Assembly (NCBI GenBank): GCA_035772405.1
Contig: JAYKKM010000159.1
Span: forward strand, 1,432,501-1,496,500
Length of the DNA stretch: 64,000 nucleotides
Source: Chrysogorgia sp. JL179-B06
Lineage: Eukaryota > Cnidaria > Anthozoa > Scleralcyonacea > Chrysogorgiidae
Direction of reading: 5' to 3'
Shown: piece after piece, positions 21,536 to 33,114 of the stretch
Layout: the number at the start of each line of letters is the position of its first letter
How positions within the stretch are numbered: the first letter of the stretch is position 1
The notes under the pieces: generated by a model
The model's input: only the letters and a program-made list of their open reading frames with translations
Told to the model about the DNA's origin: nothing
The model's database searches: none
Position numbers and translations under genes: made by a program

Positions 21536-22620
21536 ACATGTATTATGATGGTATCATACTGGTCATCTTGGCAATTCTCTTTGAACTTTTGGGTTAATTA
21601 CGATACCGTAGCACCACTGTACGAGTGGCAAACAGACTTGCCTCTTGCTGCTCGCTCAATCTTCTTGTCAACTATATGTTTTACCATAGAGTCACCAATG
21701 ACCAGTGGCTTCTTGATGGTATTTTCTGGTTGCTTTGGGTGTCGAGGTGTTTGTTGGTTGATGTCGATGGTGTTTGTTGGTTGCTTTGGCTGTTTAGGCT
21801 TTCCTTGTTTTCCTTCGGGCTTCTTCACTTTATGGAACTTCTGCTTCTGTTCATTCCTGTAGTCACCTATTTGTATGGTGATTCTATCAGCTTCGACTGG
21901 CAGGCTGTTTCTCTCAGCAACAGGATCTTCATCTCCCAGAGTGGCAAAACGATTCTCAACCGGCGTTGTAGCAATAGGGATTGTGGGAATCCTGGTGCTC
22001 TTTCTTGATTCAACTTGAATCCACTCATTTTGTTTGATGTCCAACAATTTCTTAATGTTTTCATTTTCTTCTTTTAACATCGTCACAGTTGATTTTAAAC
22101 TCTCGATCTTAGCCGAGCTTTCCTCGAGTTTATTTAGTCTAGCAAGTACAAGCTCGAGCTTAGCTTTTAAATCAGAGTAAGATTCGTGTTTTTCGTCGAG
22201 AGGCAACGACATATCTCCTCTCACGTGGTCGACTGATTCTTCGAGAATTTTGTCATCATTCGCTTCAGTTTCCTCTTGGGCATGGATTTTCAGGCTATTT
22301 AAAAGTTTGTTATCACAATCTTTTACTACCTCGATCTTTTTCCTTTTCATACCATGCCATTTGAAGACCAATTCTTCGCTTGAAGTTGAAAATATCTTCA
22401 CATCGCCGCCTGGTGATTTCCATTTCCCCGCCAGCTTCAAAATATCGCACGTAAATTGCTTTAACTGGTCTACATTTCCCTTCCATGTCAGCTGATGGCC
22501 ACATATAACTAAAGAATGGTCTTTCGGAGATAATTCACCCAATTTGTCGTTTTTATTCTCAATTTTTAGGAGCAAATTTGTCGAATACGAGGATCTCAGA
22601 TTTTCCTGACTAGCCGCCAT
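21525..22620 (-). pseudogene. CR1-like LINE, 5' half: ORF1 coiled coil and SGNH N-terminus
   Basis: A minus-strand frame opens further upstream (22734). The likely start is MAASQENLRSSYSTN at 22620, since upstream codons overlap another gene. Order: about 100 residues with a WKGNVDQLKQF region, an acidic linker, a coiled coil (LKAKLELVLARLNKLEE ... ENENIKKLLD), a basic K/P/Q-rich linker, then an SGNH esterase start with KPLVIGDSMVKHI (GDS nucleophile block) and SYSGATV. A CAA-to-TAA change gives a stop at 21598-21600, after which the frame goes on with QKFKENCQDDQYDTIIIHV and GTN (the SGNH glycine/Asn block). It ends there in the minisatellite. Esterase-bearing ORF1 is established for CR1-like LINEs. 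Confidence 0.8.
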
Positions 22621-22677
22621 CTTGGTGTTGTCACCGATAGCAATGGAAAACCCAGACGAGCAACAGAATTTTTCCAG

Positions 22678-25600
22678 ATGACCTTGGCTCCCTTGGCAAG
22701 ATGGGATGATGTGTCGTGGCACATACCTGTACACTCAAATTTCCAGAGCGGCTTGGCGCAACACAAGAATTAGGGAGCAATTGATTTATTTCGTCTTAAA
22801 AGAGGTTGATAAGGAGTGCTGTGATTTGTGTTCGTCAAAAAATCCAAATATTTTACGAAAGACAACGAAAAAGGATATCCTAAACTTCTCACTCGCAAAA
22901 CTCGATGAAGAGTTAAAAAAACGTAAACCACTTTTCAGAAGCGTCTTGTTGACAGCCTCCGTTCGCAGAAACAAGAAGGAGAGAACAGACCTATAGTCTA
23001 TACCGGGTTCCAGCAGTTTGTATGTCATCTGCCGTGTGTCTAAAGAACAGATCCCCCTTACATGACTGTAATGCAACTCTTAAATACGATTTTTATTCAA
23101 CATTCAGGTTTTATGGTAAGTTGTGTTTCAGTTAAATTTGTTATATTATAAAAATTCCTAATGATGCATTTTATATACACAGTATTAACGGTTTGTGTAT
23201 GACTGCCAAAACATGACTACTATAAGTAAACTGTATTCATATTTTTACTTTGAAGAAATCCCAACAGCACTATAATAACATTGATACAATTATTTCGATT
23301 TGTATTTCAACTAATACTGTTACTGTGATAACCTATCACAGTATACATGTAAAGCCTACATATGTAGTTCTCTATTGTAAGGTCTTGTTAATTGATACCT
23401 GTTCTCATATTATCTTATTTGTTTCAGTCAACTCTTTGTCGGCTAAGGGTTCATCGACTGGCTGTGTCCCACACTTACCTCTATAAGAAGTTAGATGAGT
23501 TTGGTGAACACAATAATGGAGAAATACTGGCAAAAGTTGCTGCTGAAGAGAAGAGGATGGGAGAAAAGGAAAGTGGAATGCCTGATTTGGGAGAGGATAG
23601 ACCAGACATGGGAAGGAAAATAGTCTTTGATAATTTCGACTTCAAGCAGTATGTGCATCATGTGACTAAAGCACATCAGAATGTGGATAATCATTGGGTG
23701 AGTCACATGAGCACAGAAAACAGAGTGTCTGGCAATCACTTGTCTACAGAACGGCCAACAAAAGCTACCATTCTCAACATAGACAATGGGAAGTTTGTCC
23801 CAAACAAATCAGAACACACTTTACAAAGGGAAAATTATGCAAGTCTGGTGTCATGATTGTAAGACACATTGCATGCTTGCACTTCCTTAGTGAATGTGCC
23901 CCAAAGCATATTAACCATCAATACAGCTCACAAATGATGCAAAAAACAGAAACTGTAAGTTATCATAGCTATACTCTATACAATGTATAAGTTTCCTTTA
24001 ACTGATCATCTACTATCCATGATACACTGTTGTAACTGTTGTATGTTACATGTAGTTAATTTTTATAAATAAAATAATGCAGGTTGGTTCATTAATCTTG
24101 TGGTTTTAATTTTACTTATGACAAGGTTTTCCTTGGAATGTTATTCCACAATGAGACCAGTGAAGGGATAGAACGTGTACTTGAAGAAGTGAACCAGTAT
24201 GTGCCAAGTCATGGGGATGGAGAAGAGAAAGTGTATTTGCAAAACCAAGGGCTTGTTGGAGATGAGTTATCTGTAGAGCGGGGTATAAACCAATTGCTAC
24301 AGGTTTCAAATTGGCTTACTCTAGAAGAATGAAAAGAGGGGCTTCACATGGAGATAGCATACTTTCATGCCCAAATGAAGTTATTACATGACTGTACTGT
24401 ATCATAATGCTACATATTATTTTACGTCAAGTATGTAAGTGTTTATGAAACGAAAATTGAGGTGACTTTTTTATTGATTTATTTGAGAGAACTCCTCAAA
24501 CGATAAAGAATGGCGTTTGTAGTTCTTTAATATATGTTAACTCGTTGTCGAGTTATTCAAGATTGTGTAATATGACCTATGACGTCACTAGTTGTACCCA
24601 TCATTATGATGAATTAGAAAATGAAGCATATCTTCAAAAATATTAAGCAAAATTCTTTGAAACTTTACACAAGTATACAGGTCACTAAATTGAATATTCC
24701 CACGTCAACTTCATTTTTACCATAGCAATATATTACTTCGCAGACCTTTCATCCTGCAGCAAAAATTTTCTATTTTCCACCATGCCCTACAAAGATTTTC
24801 ACTCAAAGTTGCTCTGTTTTGTTGGCAATACTATTGAAAATGTACCTCACTGATCAACAGTTAAATATTGGTTTAGAAAAGGCAGAATATAAAACAAGTT
24901 TATGAGAGGAATAGAGGAGTCTGGGAACTAATATGTTACCATGGCAACGATAAAGTTTACATTGGTTATTCAATTTGGTGACCTGTATACTTGTGTAAAG
25001 TTTCAAGGAATTTTGTTCAATATTTTTGAAGATATATTTCATTTTCTGATTCGTCAGAATGGTTGGGTACAAATAGTTACGTCATAGGTCATATTACACA
25101 ATATTGAATAACTTAAGAACAATATAAGGTATGGAAGAACTACAGACGCCATTCTTTATCGTTTGAGGAATTATAGACTAACTCTGTTTACAACTTTTCC
25201 GTATTTTTCTTCGTTTTCAAGATATTTCAGTTTGTTTGATAAGTAAATGAGATGACATGCAAGTTTGTTCCACAAAATTACTTCAAACAATCAAACTGTA
25301 CATATTATAATAACTTCTCATAACACTGAGCAGTGCAAGCAAAGCAATCAAGAATATATTAGTCATATTTTACAGAATTGTGTGAAAATGCTGTGTCCTA
25401 CACATGAGCATGACGTTACATACCATTTGATTAGGTACATTATCAAACAAAGTTAAATGTCTCAAAAACAAAGAAAAATATGGGAAAGTTGCAAAAGGAG
25501 TTACTCTATCATTTTACAAACCCTTTCATATTAGCCAAACTGTATGTTTTTATAAATTAGATTATATTATGTTGTTTCCAGGTGGCATTTGACCATTTGT

Positions 25601-25727
25601 ATAACCCTGGTGCAGCAGCAGACCAGTGTACCCTGTTTTCTGATAGGAATCTGATAAACAGACGAAATGTGGCAGAAGAGGTCAAGAAGAAGTTCAGTGC
25701 CTGTAAACAATTCTTAATTTACCACGC
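22678..25727 (+). pseudogene. DUF6589-family gene, decayed, at least four exons
   Basis: Exon A (22678-about 22995) follows TTTTTCCAG and encodes DLGSLGKM, then after a small insertion that shifts the frame MCRGTY...QISRAAWRN and KEVDKECCDLCSSKNPNILR. Exon B (23428-23954) follows TTTGTTTCAG: VHRLAVSHTYLYKKLDEFG, KIVFDNFDF and HWVSHMSTENRVSGNHL, then a frameshift near 23856 to CAPKHINHQYSSQMM and a GTAAGT donor. Exon C (about 24127-24400): VFLGMLFHNETSEG, VGDELSVERG (the GDxLxxER core), an in-frame TGA at 24330, then EGLHMEIAYFHAQMKLLHD. Exon D (25582-25727): VAFDHLYNPGAAADQCTLFS and NLINRRNVAEEVKKKF, cut by a LINE 3' end. The family is multicopy and transposon-like in cnidarians (recognition only); molecular function is unknown. 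Confidence 0.65.
24488..25180. mobile_element. MITE with long terminal inverted repeats, in an intron of the DUF6589-like gene
   Basis: The left end GAACTCCTCAAACGATAAAG mirrors the right end CTTTATCGTTTGAGGAATTA. The arms stay similar for about 230 bp (CATATTACACAAT, TATGACCTATGACGTCACTA and CAAGTATACAGGTCACTAAA against their mirrors near 25080, 25060 and 24980). Length about 690 bp, no ORF. Confidence 0.8.
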
Positions 25728-25958
25728 TCTGAACGATTATAATAATTTAAATTCAGACCTTTCTAATACTAAGTCACTCTCACTGTTCAAACTTAAATTA
25801 GGTAAATTATCCTCTTAATTACTAATATGTAATCATATCTATATCTTATTATCTTTTATTCACTTATTTCATTTATGTCACACAGGGCCCCATTGAAAAA
25901 CACTTCTGTGACATGGGCTCCTTGTTTCAATATTATTATTATTATTATTATTATTAAG
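25728..25958 (+). mobile_element. LINE 3' terminal fragment
   Basis: Encodes the end of an RT C-terminus (YHALNDYNNLNSDLSN, then SLSLFKLKLGKLSS and a stop at 25818). A short 3' UTR follows with the hairpin-like CACAGGGCCCCATTGAAAAA ... TGGGCTCCTTGTTTCAAT and an (ATT)n tail at about 25931-25957. Heavily 5'-truncated. It splits the DUF6589-like exon from the helicase pseudogene. Confidence 0.8.
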
Positions 25959-27352
25959 AACATTTACCAGGTTGACCAGCACAGCAACCGTGTTTTGCAC
26001 ACATGTCACAACATTTACACCCATGCACAGTTATTTCATGTTGACCAGGGAAGTGCTTTAGGATTTCCTTTCTTCTGCATAATTGCTTGTTATCTATATC
26101 ACCTCTCATATCATCAGCACAATGAGATGACAAGAGTGTATTATACAGCAACACACAAGTTCTCTCATGCCCATCTCGTCCAGCTCTACCACATTCCTGG
26201 AGGTAATTCTCAACATTCGAAGATGGACCAAAATGAATTACTCTGTGAATACCTTTGCAATTGATGCCCATTCCAAAGGCAATGGTGCAAATTTAAACAC
26301 GGATGTAGCCATTGACATCAGCTACATTCTCCAGAATAAGATTTTTCACTGATTTCGGTGTACCTGAATGAAACATCTGCACAAGACAATCCTTTGATGA
26401 AGAACTTTTCTGGAGATATAAATTCTCCATCCAATTCCAACTTAAAAACTCGCCATAAAATCGCACATTGTTTTCTTGTTTGACAATAAATAATTGTTCT
26501 ACAAGTTTGTTCTTTCTCAATCCGGACTTCTTTGATTATTTTTCAGAATTCAATACATCCACCAATGGCTTGCTATTTTCCACATATTGGTTAACATATC
26601 TCAGATTGGTCCGCTCAGGACTGATTTCTATCTCCAACGTATTTGTTGAACTGAGCGCCAGAACATCAAATATTTTTCTCTTGGTGGTGATAGTGGCTGT
26701 TGCTGTGCAAACAATAAAATTTCTGGCACTGAATAGTGATCTCAGATCTCCCAGGTTCCGATACCATTTTCTAAAAGGAATAGGTTTTGTTGATCCAGGT
26801 AATCCCCTACAAAATATAATTATACAAACACTTTATGTATATTTAATATATATATATATAGGAGATAACCATTTTACAATGTTGGATTAAAATAAAAATC
26901 TAAACAAACTTACCAATGACTGATACAGTGGGCTTCGTCTACTGGACTCTGGTGACGCATACACGTGCGAATAAACACCGTTCTCGATATCCCTTAGAAC
27001 TTCCTCGTCTTGAGCTTCGAATACAGAGGCAGCATTTAGACCAATGGATTTCAAATAGGCAACTTGGTCAAGCATAAGCGATACCAATGGACATATGGTT
27101 ATCCCGATGCTTGTTCCTATTACTTGATCCAGTAAAAGACCAGTCAGGAGTGGAATGGCTTGAAAAACCATAGATTTCCCATAGACAGTGCCAGCACTAA
27201 CAAAGATATTCTTTCTTTCCCAGAATGAAATGTTTAGGAGCATTTGTTTGCTCTACATAAAGATTGTCCACTCCGAAAAAACGGCAAACGATTTGAAGAG
27301 CACTTTTAAAAGGTTCAGGTTCGAGTTGCGATGGATCGACTACAGACGCCAT
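25959..27352 (-). pseudogene. RecQ-like DNA helicase, decayed
   Basis: Starts with ATG at 27352 (MASVVDPSQLEPEPFKSALQ). An extra A near 27213 shifts the frame just before IFVSAGTVYGKSMVFQAIP, which is motif I, with VYGKS where GYGKS is usual. Motif Ia region: ITICPLVSLMLDQVAYL. The exon ends at 26914 (donor GTAAGT). The next exon (26806 down) begins after TATTTTGTAG and contains VCTATATITTKR (motif III) and ISPERTNLRYV, then a stop near 26543. Later blocks hold DCLVQMFHSGTP and GMGINCKGIHRVIHFG with QECGRAGRDG (motifs V-VI). The exon expected to carry the DEAH/DExH box is not visible in the 107 bp between 26914 and 26806. Similar RecQ-like copies are numerous in cnidarians (recognition). Confidence 0.8.
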
Positions 27353-27880
27353 TTTGAATTCCTGTGAATTATTTGTAAAATGGTAATATTCACATTAAAA
27401 ACGCATAATTAGCGATTGGCCAATCACGTGCCGTCCCAACTTTTGTTGGAAATCCACGTGATCATACAAGCTTTCTCGCTCCGATAGTGTTTTCCATACT
27501 CCGTCTTTTCCACACTCCATGTATTCCACACTCCATGTTTGCCATTCCACACTCCGTCTTTTCCACACTCAGTACTCCGGCACTCCGTATTTTCCAGCTA
27601 ACCGTAGTAGAGCTCAAAAATAACAACCTTTTATCAAATCGTCTTGTAAGTTAATTACGGACTTTAAGATACGAGTAAGATATTCTTGTTTTCAGCATTT
27701 TCCTTGAGCTGTCCGTGCGAATTGAAGTTCTCTCGGCAGATCTTTCCGTCATTTTGCTATGACACAAGACACAGTTTCCATGGAAACTGTAATACCTACA
27801 TGTGATATTTCAGATTACACTGAAATAGCACTGCTCTTGACCAATCAGATTGCAGTAATTTCTTAACCCTATTCAGACTG
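27353..27880. other. Intergenic, with short CACACTCC repeats
   Basis: 27490-27597 contains about eight copies of an 11-22-bp phrase based on TTCCACACTCC(G/A)T. The rest shows no gene. Confidence 0.6.
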
Positions 27881-28450
27881 GCGGGGGGTGGGGGGTAATT
27901 TTAAGTTTTGTAACTTTTAGACTATTGAAGATAATCGGTCCAAAGTTTGGGACTTTTCCTCAAATTTCTTGGGTAACATAATGATGTGGCTAATTTTTGT
28001 TTATGGGGTATGGTGTTGCCATGGCAACCAAGTTATGAAGGGCTGTTTTTGCTAAATTTGGTAATTTGCCGTTTCTTGCCGTTTTATTTGGTTTAAAACT
28101 TGAAATGCGTGAATCTAATTATGTTAACTATTTATATGCAAAGCAAAAGTGTATTCGGATCAATTAAGGTGTTTTATGACGTCATTAAATTGCGCAATAG
28201 TACTGCAATTAAAAATCCAAGATGGCGGCTGGATGACGTCACGATGACGTCATGATCAGTATTTTGACTTTTGATGTGGAACTTTTGTTGTTGTGAGTTG
28301 TTTTAGTCCACCTTTATTGAAATACCGGCAAAAATGTAAAAATATATGCACGTGGCAATCCTGACTACGAATACCAACTTCAAACATTATCGTTTTTCCG
28401 GCATTAATTAATTATGATTATGGATGTATATTGCGGTAGTTTTTGTAATT
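27881..28450 (+). repeat. TGACGTCA-rich dispersed repeat, copy 1
   Basis: Shares with the reverse complement of 56820-57220 the phrases TCAATTAAGGTG(T/A)TTT, GACG(T/C)CAT, AAAATC(C)AA(A/G)ATGGCG and TATGACGTCA. Four TGACGTCA-like palindromes (CRE-type octamers) occur within about 85 bp (28177-28256). Relation is by eye; coding potential none. Confidence 0.5.
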
Positions 28451-29288
28451 AGGTGGCTCTGATGTGGTGTTAAAACGCAAAATTTGAAACAAACATAACA
28501 CGGAGAGATATTTTGAAAAATTCGAATTTTTTCACAAATCACGAGCAGAACCTGATGAGCAGAACCTAATTATGTCAAACTAATTAAGATTTCAGAGAAT
28601 GATGTAACTGCCAAGGTTCATTGCAATAGCGTTTATATAAGGTGGCGTTTACAAATTACAGGCTGTATCACGGCATGATTGCGTAATATTTTCATTGCTC
28701 GGCAAAACACATTGAAAACATAAATTAAATAACAACTACTACCAATAATAAGTTTCGATAATGCTGAAAGGGATTGCATTTATGAGTACCGAAATGAATT
28801 TCTTATTGGCGCGAAAGATAACTTATTGACTAACGAAACATAGTCTCGAAATGCATTTATCCTTCACAACTCTGGGTTTCTTTGTCTAATCGAATATCGT
28901 ACTTTGAGTAAAAATGTAACAAAATAGTTTTGAAAGTAGCTCTGATGAAGTGCTGACAATCGAAAGGTGAGTTTAACATGAAATCTCACCAGGAAATAAC
29001 GTGTACTAACATCGCCTTTTTTACAGAACAATCTTTGCGTGTAGTATTTGCGTTTGCGCTTTTATATTTGAATGCTTTGTGTAGATAGTACCATTTCTTT
29101 TGTTCTAAATCATGACATTGACATCATTTTACCATTCTGCAATGGTGTTTTTTATTGCCTTGCTTACAGTTGCTTTACTGAAATCAATGTTCCGGCCATC
29201 TATTACTCTAGATTTACTAAATACATGATTTATCATTGATAACTTCATGCAGTTATCTAGTATTCTTTGAACTTCTTAACATGTTGTC
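28451..29288. other. 3' flank of the EGF/lectin-like gene, no gene seen
   Basis: AT-rich sequence. It contains TCTGATGAAGTGCTGACAAT and GAAAGG (28942), a variant of the recurrent CATCAG...GTTTC motif. On the minus strand an AATAAA lies at 29156-29151. Confidence 0.45.
29151..29156 (-). promoter_or_regulatory. Candidate polyadenylation signal AATAAA
   Basis: TTTATT on the plus strand, about 130 bp downstream of the stop codon at 29289 of the minus-strand gene. A canonical hexamer at a plausible distance; use not demonstrated. Confidence 0.4.
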
Positions 29289-32110
29289 TCACATTGGGTC
29301 TTCTCCCTCTCCTTCAAGTGTTGGTGAGCCTTTACTTTTCTTCGGAAATTTTGCAACTTTTCTGATTTTTTTCTTTTTCTCAAGCCTCGTTCTCCCTATC
29401 ATTGTTCCCATTTGATCGCCAGCATCCACAACTGAATCTGTGCTCTTCTTTTGTACTTCCACTTCTCTAACAGGCACGCGTGTCCCTTTCAGCTTTACCT
29501 TCACCTCGGTTACTCCTGCCAGATTTAGACTCTGATCGTTGTATGATTCAGGAATGTTTACACTCCAAGTTGTCAAGGCCGCCACGCCGTCATAGTACTC
29601 TTGAAACTTGCTGCTGACTTTCCCTGGCTGGATCACATTATATATGTCACCTGGTTTCATTTTATACGAAAATTCTGTTACACGAGGAGAGGAAAGGAAT
29701 TCATATCTGCGTCCTCTGAACACGTCGGTCATGATTCCAGAGAAAGAAATCCACGACGTGATACTCTTCCCATCGTTGATGGTTGCGCCTTTGTAATATA
29801 TCTCGATGTCATCTATATGGACTCGCTCGTGTCCCAGAAAAATGTCAGGGTCGTTTTCATTTAGTTTAAAGAGGAATCCTTTCGAACGCTTTAACTCAGA
29901 AATAGGGCATTTCAGTGTGTTTACGGCAAGATCAGTATTTCCAGAGTTTGACCGTTTCTTCCCTTGTTGCCGCCGTTGATCCTGAGCACGCCGCAGACGA
30001 GGTGCTGTGCATCCATTCTTGTCCTGAATTGTTATGGTTGCTTCAAATTCTTGTGGAATGAAAGGTGCAAAATTCTCAACAGCATTGATTACTGAAGTAA
30101 GACCCTGATTTATTTTGTCGTGTAGAGCGTATAAGTCATCGGACATCGTTGGCATCACAGGGCATTCCGATAACCAGTTGTAGAAATAAGAGTCGCAGAA
30201 CGACATGAGTTTGTCAACCATTATGTTACGAAGTCGTTGCTTTTGTAGTGCCATTTCTATCAAAAGTTCGCCATTCACGGCTTGTTCCTGAAGTGCAGTT
30301 TCACGAGAGTTATGTATCCTTTTCTGGGCTGACCGGTGCTCTGCTTGGAGAATTTTTAGCTTCGTTATGGATGCCGTGAGTTCTTGAACGGTAATGGCCT
30401 TCTCATGATATCCCCTGCCCCAAACTGCAACCGTTGTCAGTGCTGCTAAGTAATCCGATGTTCCAGAGATCTCATTGGCTGCAGTTCCAATACCAAGAAA
30501 TGCATTTACTTCCCTCTCGAACACATCCCATTCCTTGATCATGACGGCCAGACTCTGGTCGTTTTGCTCTGGCAGGCTTTTGGAATAATAATCTGAGGCT
30601 CCTGTCTTGGCGTAGGGTATGATATCAAAATGTAACTCCGTGAAAGCATTTGCAGCCTCGGCAACCTTGGAAAGAGAATCCATAATAATGCTGATCTTGT
30701 ACAAAGTTTTTGACAGTTTACTTATGTCTTCTGCAAGAGAACTCAGCTCTATTGTAAAACCCATAACTGCGCCAGCACCGCCAGCAAACGCTGAAGTGAT
30801 CCCTCCCAGAATTGAGAAAATAGCGCTAACTATCATTTTCCTTTTGTATTCTTTAACTCCTTGTTCGAATGTCTCTTTTGCAGCTTCCAGCCCATTCTTT
30901 GCTTCCTTAAATTTTTTTTGCATTGCGTTTTGATTGGAAATTGCTTCCTGGAGTTCTTTTTGCAAAGCTTCCACGTCCAAGTCGTTCCTTTTTACGATAA
31001 CTGTCATGAGTTCTGTTATAGATCCAGTGGCTTCAATTCCCGCGTTGAAATCTTGAGAGATTCTCTCAAACCTTGCATACTTGTCTATTGCCATTTTCGC
31101 ATCGTCTTTTAAAAGGGCTAGAACTTTCTCGTGTGCCTTTAACGATAGGTAAGGCACTTTGTAGATTCCTCGAGCACGTAAAGAAAGATCCTCCATCAGC
31201 GTTTTTGCATTCAGTCTTAGGCTCTCTACTGAATCGGTGAGAACTTTACCCCGTGTCTTAGCTTTGCGTATTTCGTCCAAAACATGTTGAGTCAACAAAA
31301 CCGGAAGACTTCCTCTAAGTAACTGTTCGTCCTTAGCAAACGCATTTCCTTGTGCGACAACTTTAGCGCAATCTAATACCAATGAAAATATATCAGCATC
31401 GAGGAACTCTTTTACATTCTTCTTTGATTTGATTGCAGCTTGCATGGCATTGTCTTTCGTGTTGTAGTTCCCAGAGCAAGTGAAAGGTGTCAACGATGTG
31501 CTTTTATAAATGTTTAAAACTGTTCCTTTTGCAAGACCTGGCCATGGACTGAAGTTGGGATAATTATTTGTGCACAAGAGTTTTCCATTTGCGACTTCTA
31601 CAACGGCTGTTCTTGTGTCTAAGTTAGTAGAAAGTTCGATTCTTCCTCCATTTTCTATCAGTATCTCTCTAGTGAAGATGGCAACCTTTGCAAGAGATGA
31701 AGGAAGCGTGAGTGTCCCTGAGATGGTAATTTGGTGCGCATAGACAACAAGTTCTGTAGTTGTGCCGGAACCTACATAGTGGATCAGATCAGATGTTTTC
31801 AAGTTGATAAATCGAAGTTCAACATTGCTCATTCGACTTGTGATACTCCTCAGCACATTATCATCAACGAACTCACACTGTTTGTAGCAGTTGTTTTCCG
31901 GGCACTGATTACACGTCGTTCCGTCTGCTTCAAGCTGAAATCCAGGAGAACACAAACACATGCTGGTACCAGGGCCAGTGAATACACACTCGGCGTTACC
32001 TTGACAACCACCATTATTGGTCTCGCAGTTATTAATGGGAAAACAGTTGTCGCCATTCAGTTCGTACCCATCTACGCATGTGCAAGAATCTGGCTCACAA
32101 AACCTGGCAT
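29289..32110 (-). CDS. Terminal exon of the multi-exon EGF/lectin-like secreted gene
   Basis: The 2,822-nt last exon starts after the acceptor TTCTCATAACAG and finishes at TAA; it encodes 939 residues. Its first two bases complete the codon left by exon 39095-39275 (phase 1). Order: an EGF-like region (CEPDSC, CVDGYELNGDNC, NNGGCQGNAEC...CLCSPGF) in the first 60 residues; a beta-rich region; then, counting from the internal Met at 31961, a long helical part (about 200-600) with coiled coil at about 330-375, a hydrophobic Ala/Gly-rich segment (SAIFSILGGITSAFAGGAGA, about 379-398) and more amphipathic helix; then a Cys-poor C-terminal region and a Lys-rich tail. The EGF motifs imply an extracellular protein. 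The helix-hydrophobic hairpin-helix layout recalls helical pore-forming proteins, but I see no family signature, so that is only a hypothesis. Confidence 0.8.
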
Positions 32111-32809
32111 CTGTTATGAGAATAGAGTAAATTAATCGTCAGGAGAGAAAGATACGTTAATAACTGTTCTAATTTTGTGCGTAATTTAATAACGTATATT
32201 TACCGCGACGCGCCAAATCGTGGCCAGTTTTGGCGTAGTTTATGCTGGTTGCTGACAGACTTAATTTGAGAATTGATCTGACGCGCCTTCTGTGTTTTAC
32301 AAGTAACCTCACCAAGATTTTATTGGCTGACTCACAACCACAAACCATGAAAAAATGTACCGTATAAATTAACTGTGGCCGCGGTTTTGCGCGTCGCGCT
32401 GTAATCTTTCTTCCTTTATAAACAAGCTTCCTTTTTTAACATTACACATGAATTACTAATTATGAATTACTAATTATGAATTACTCATACAGCACGGAGT
32501 TAGTCATAAGCCATAGCCTGACATAGTCTTAAGGAAAGTTAGCAAACAAACGTAACGACAGCAACTTACAAAAGGGCACTTGCAGTTCCTTTCTCACCTT
32601 CCGAAAATAATAAAAAATTATGCTCACAATACCATTAGAGACAAATTGCCCCATGATTATTTCAGCAAATTAAATCCTTCGCAAATTTATAAATAAATAT
32701 AATGTGATCAATATTCGATGAAGTGAACAAAATGCTAGTGAGCCGTTCTCGAACAGTTCCGAAATGGATAAGCATTACTTCGAAAAATACTGAAAACTTT
32801 CTTTTAACA
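32111..32809. other. Intron sequence between the terminal exon and the Ty3/gypsy element
   Basis: Non-coding. A tandem AATTACTAATTATG repeats near 32450-32485. The rest of this intron (32111-39094) is mostly the retrotransposon. Confidence 0.6.
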
Positions 32810-32813
32810 CTTT

Positions 32814-33010
32814 TGTAGCAGTAGGCAATGCCTGTGTAACTGCCACACAAGATAAAAGAGGGACACTGGACAATACGATTGGTACTATATTTTATTTATC
32901 ACAAACGATGCACACTGCTGTATTCCCGCGCGTTCTTGTCAGTCGCTGCGGGCTTCCGGTGGCGCCACATGACGATTTACATTTCGGTCTGTCACTTCCG
33001 GTCTACTACA
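32814..33010 (-). repeat. 3' LTR of the Ty3/gypsy element
   Basis: Matches 37495-37691 except for one visible substitution. The adjoining interior, read on the minus strand, is AGGAGGGGCATG, a likely polypurine tract. Confidence 0.95.
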
Positions 33011-33114
33011 CATGCCCCTCCTAGGGTGGAACTACGTCCCGAAGTTCTAAATTTTAATCTAGGGCAGCGTGGGACCAACACAACATACTAATATGAAAAT
33101 GAGAGGATTAACCC

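Noticed and set aside
18863..21862. Many long ORFs on both strands (up to 306 codons), such as repeated SIGSNG / CPLDPMDN peptides
   Set aside because: They exist because the 9-bp satellite contains no stop codon in most frames. All frames on both strands are open and the peptide repeats mirror the DNA repeats, so there is no sign of selection for protein.
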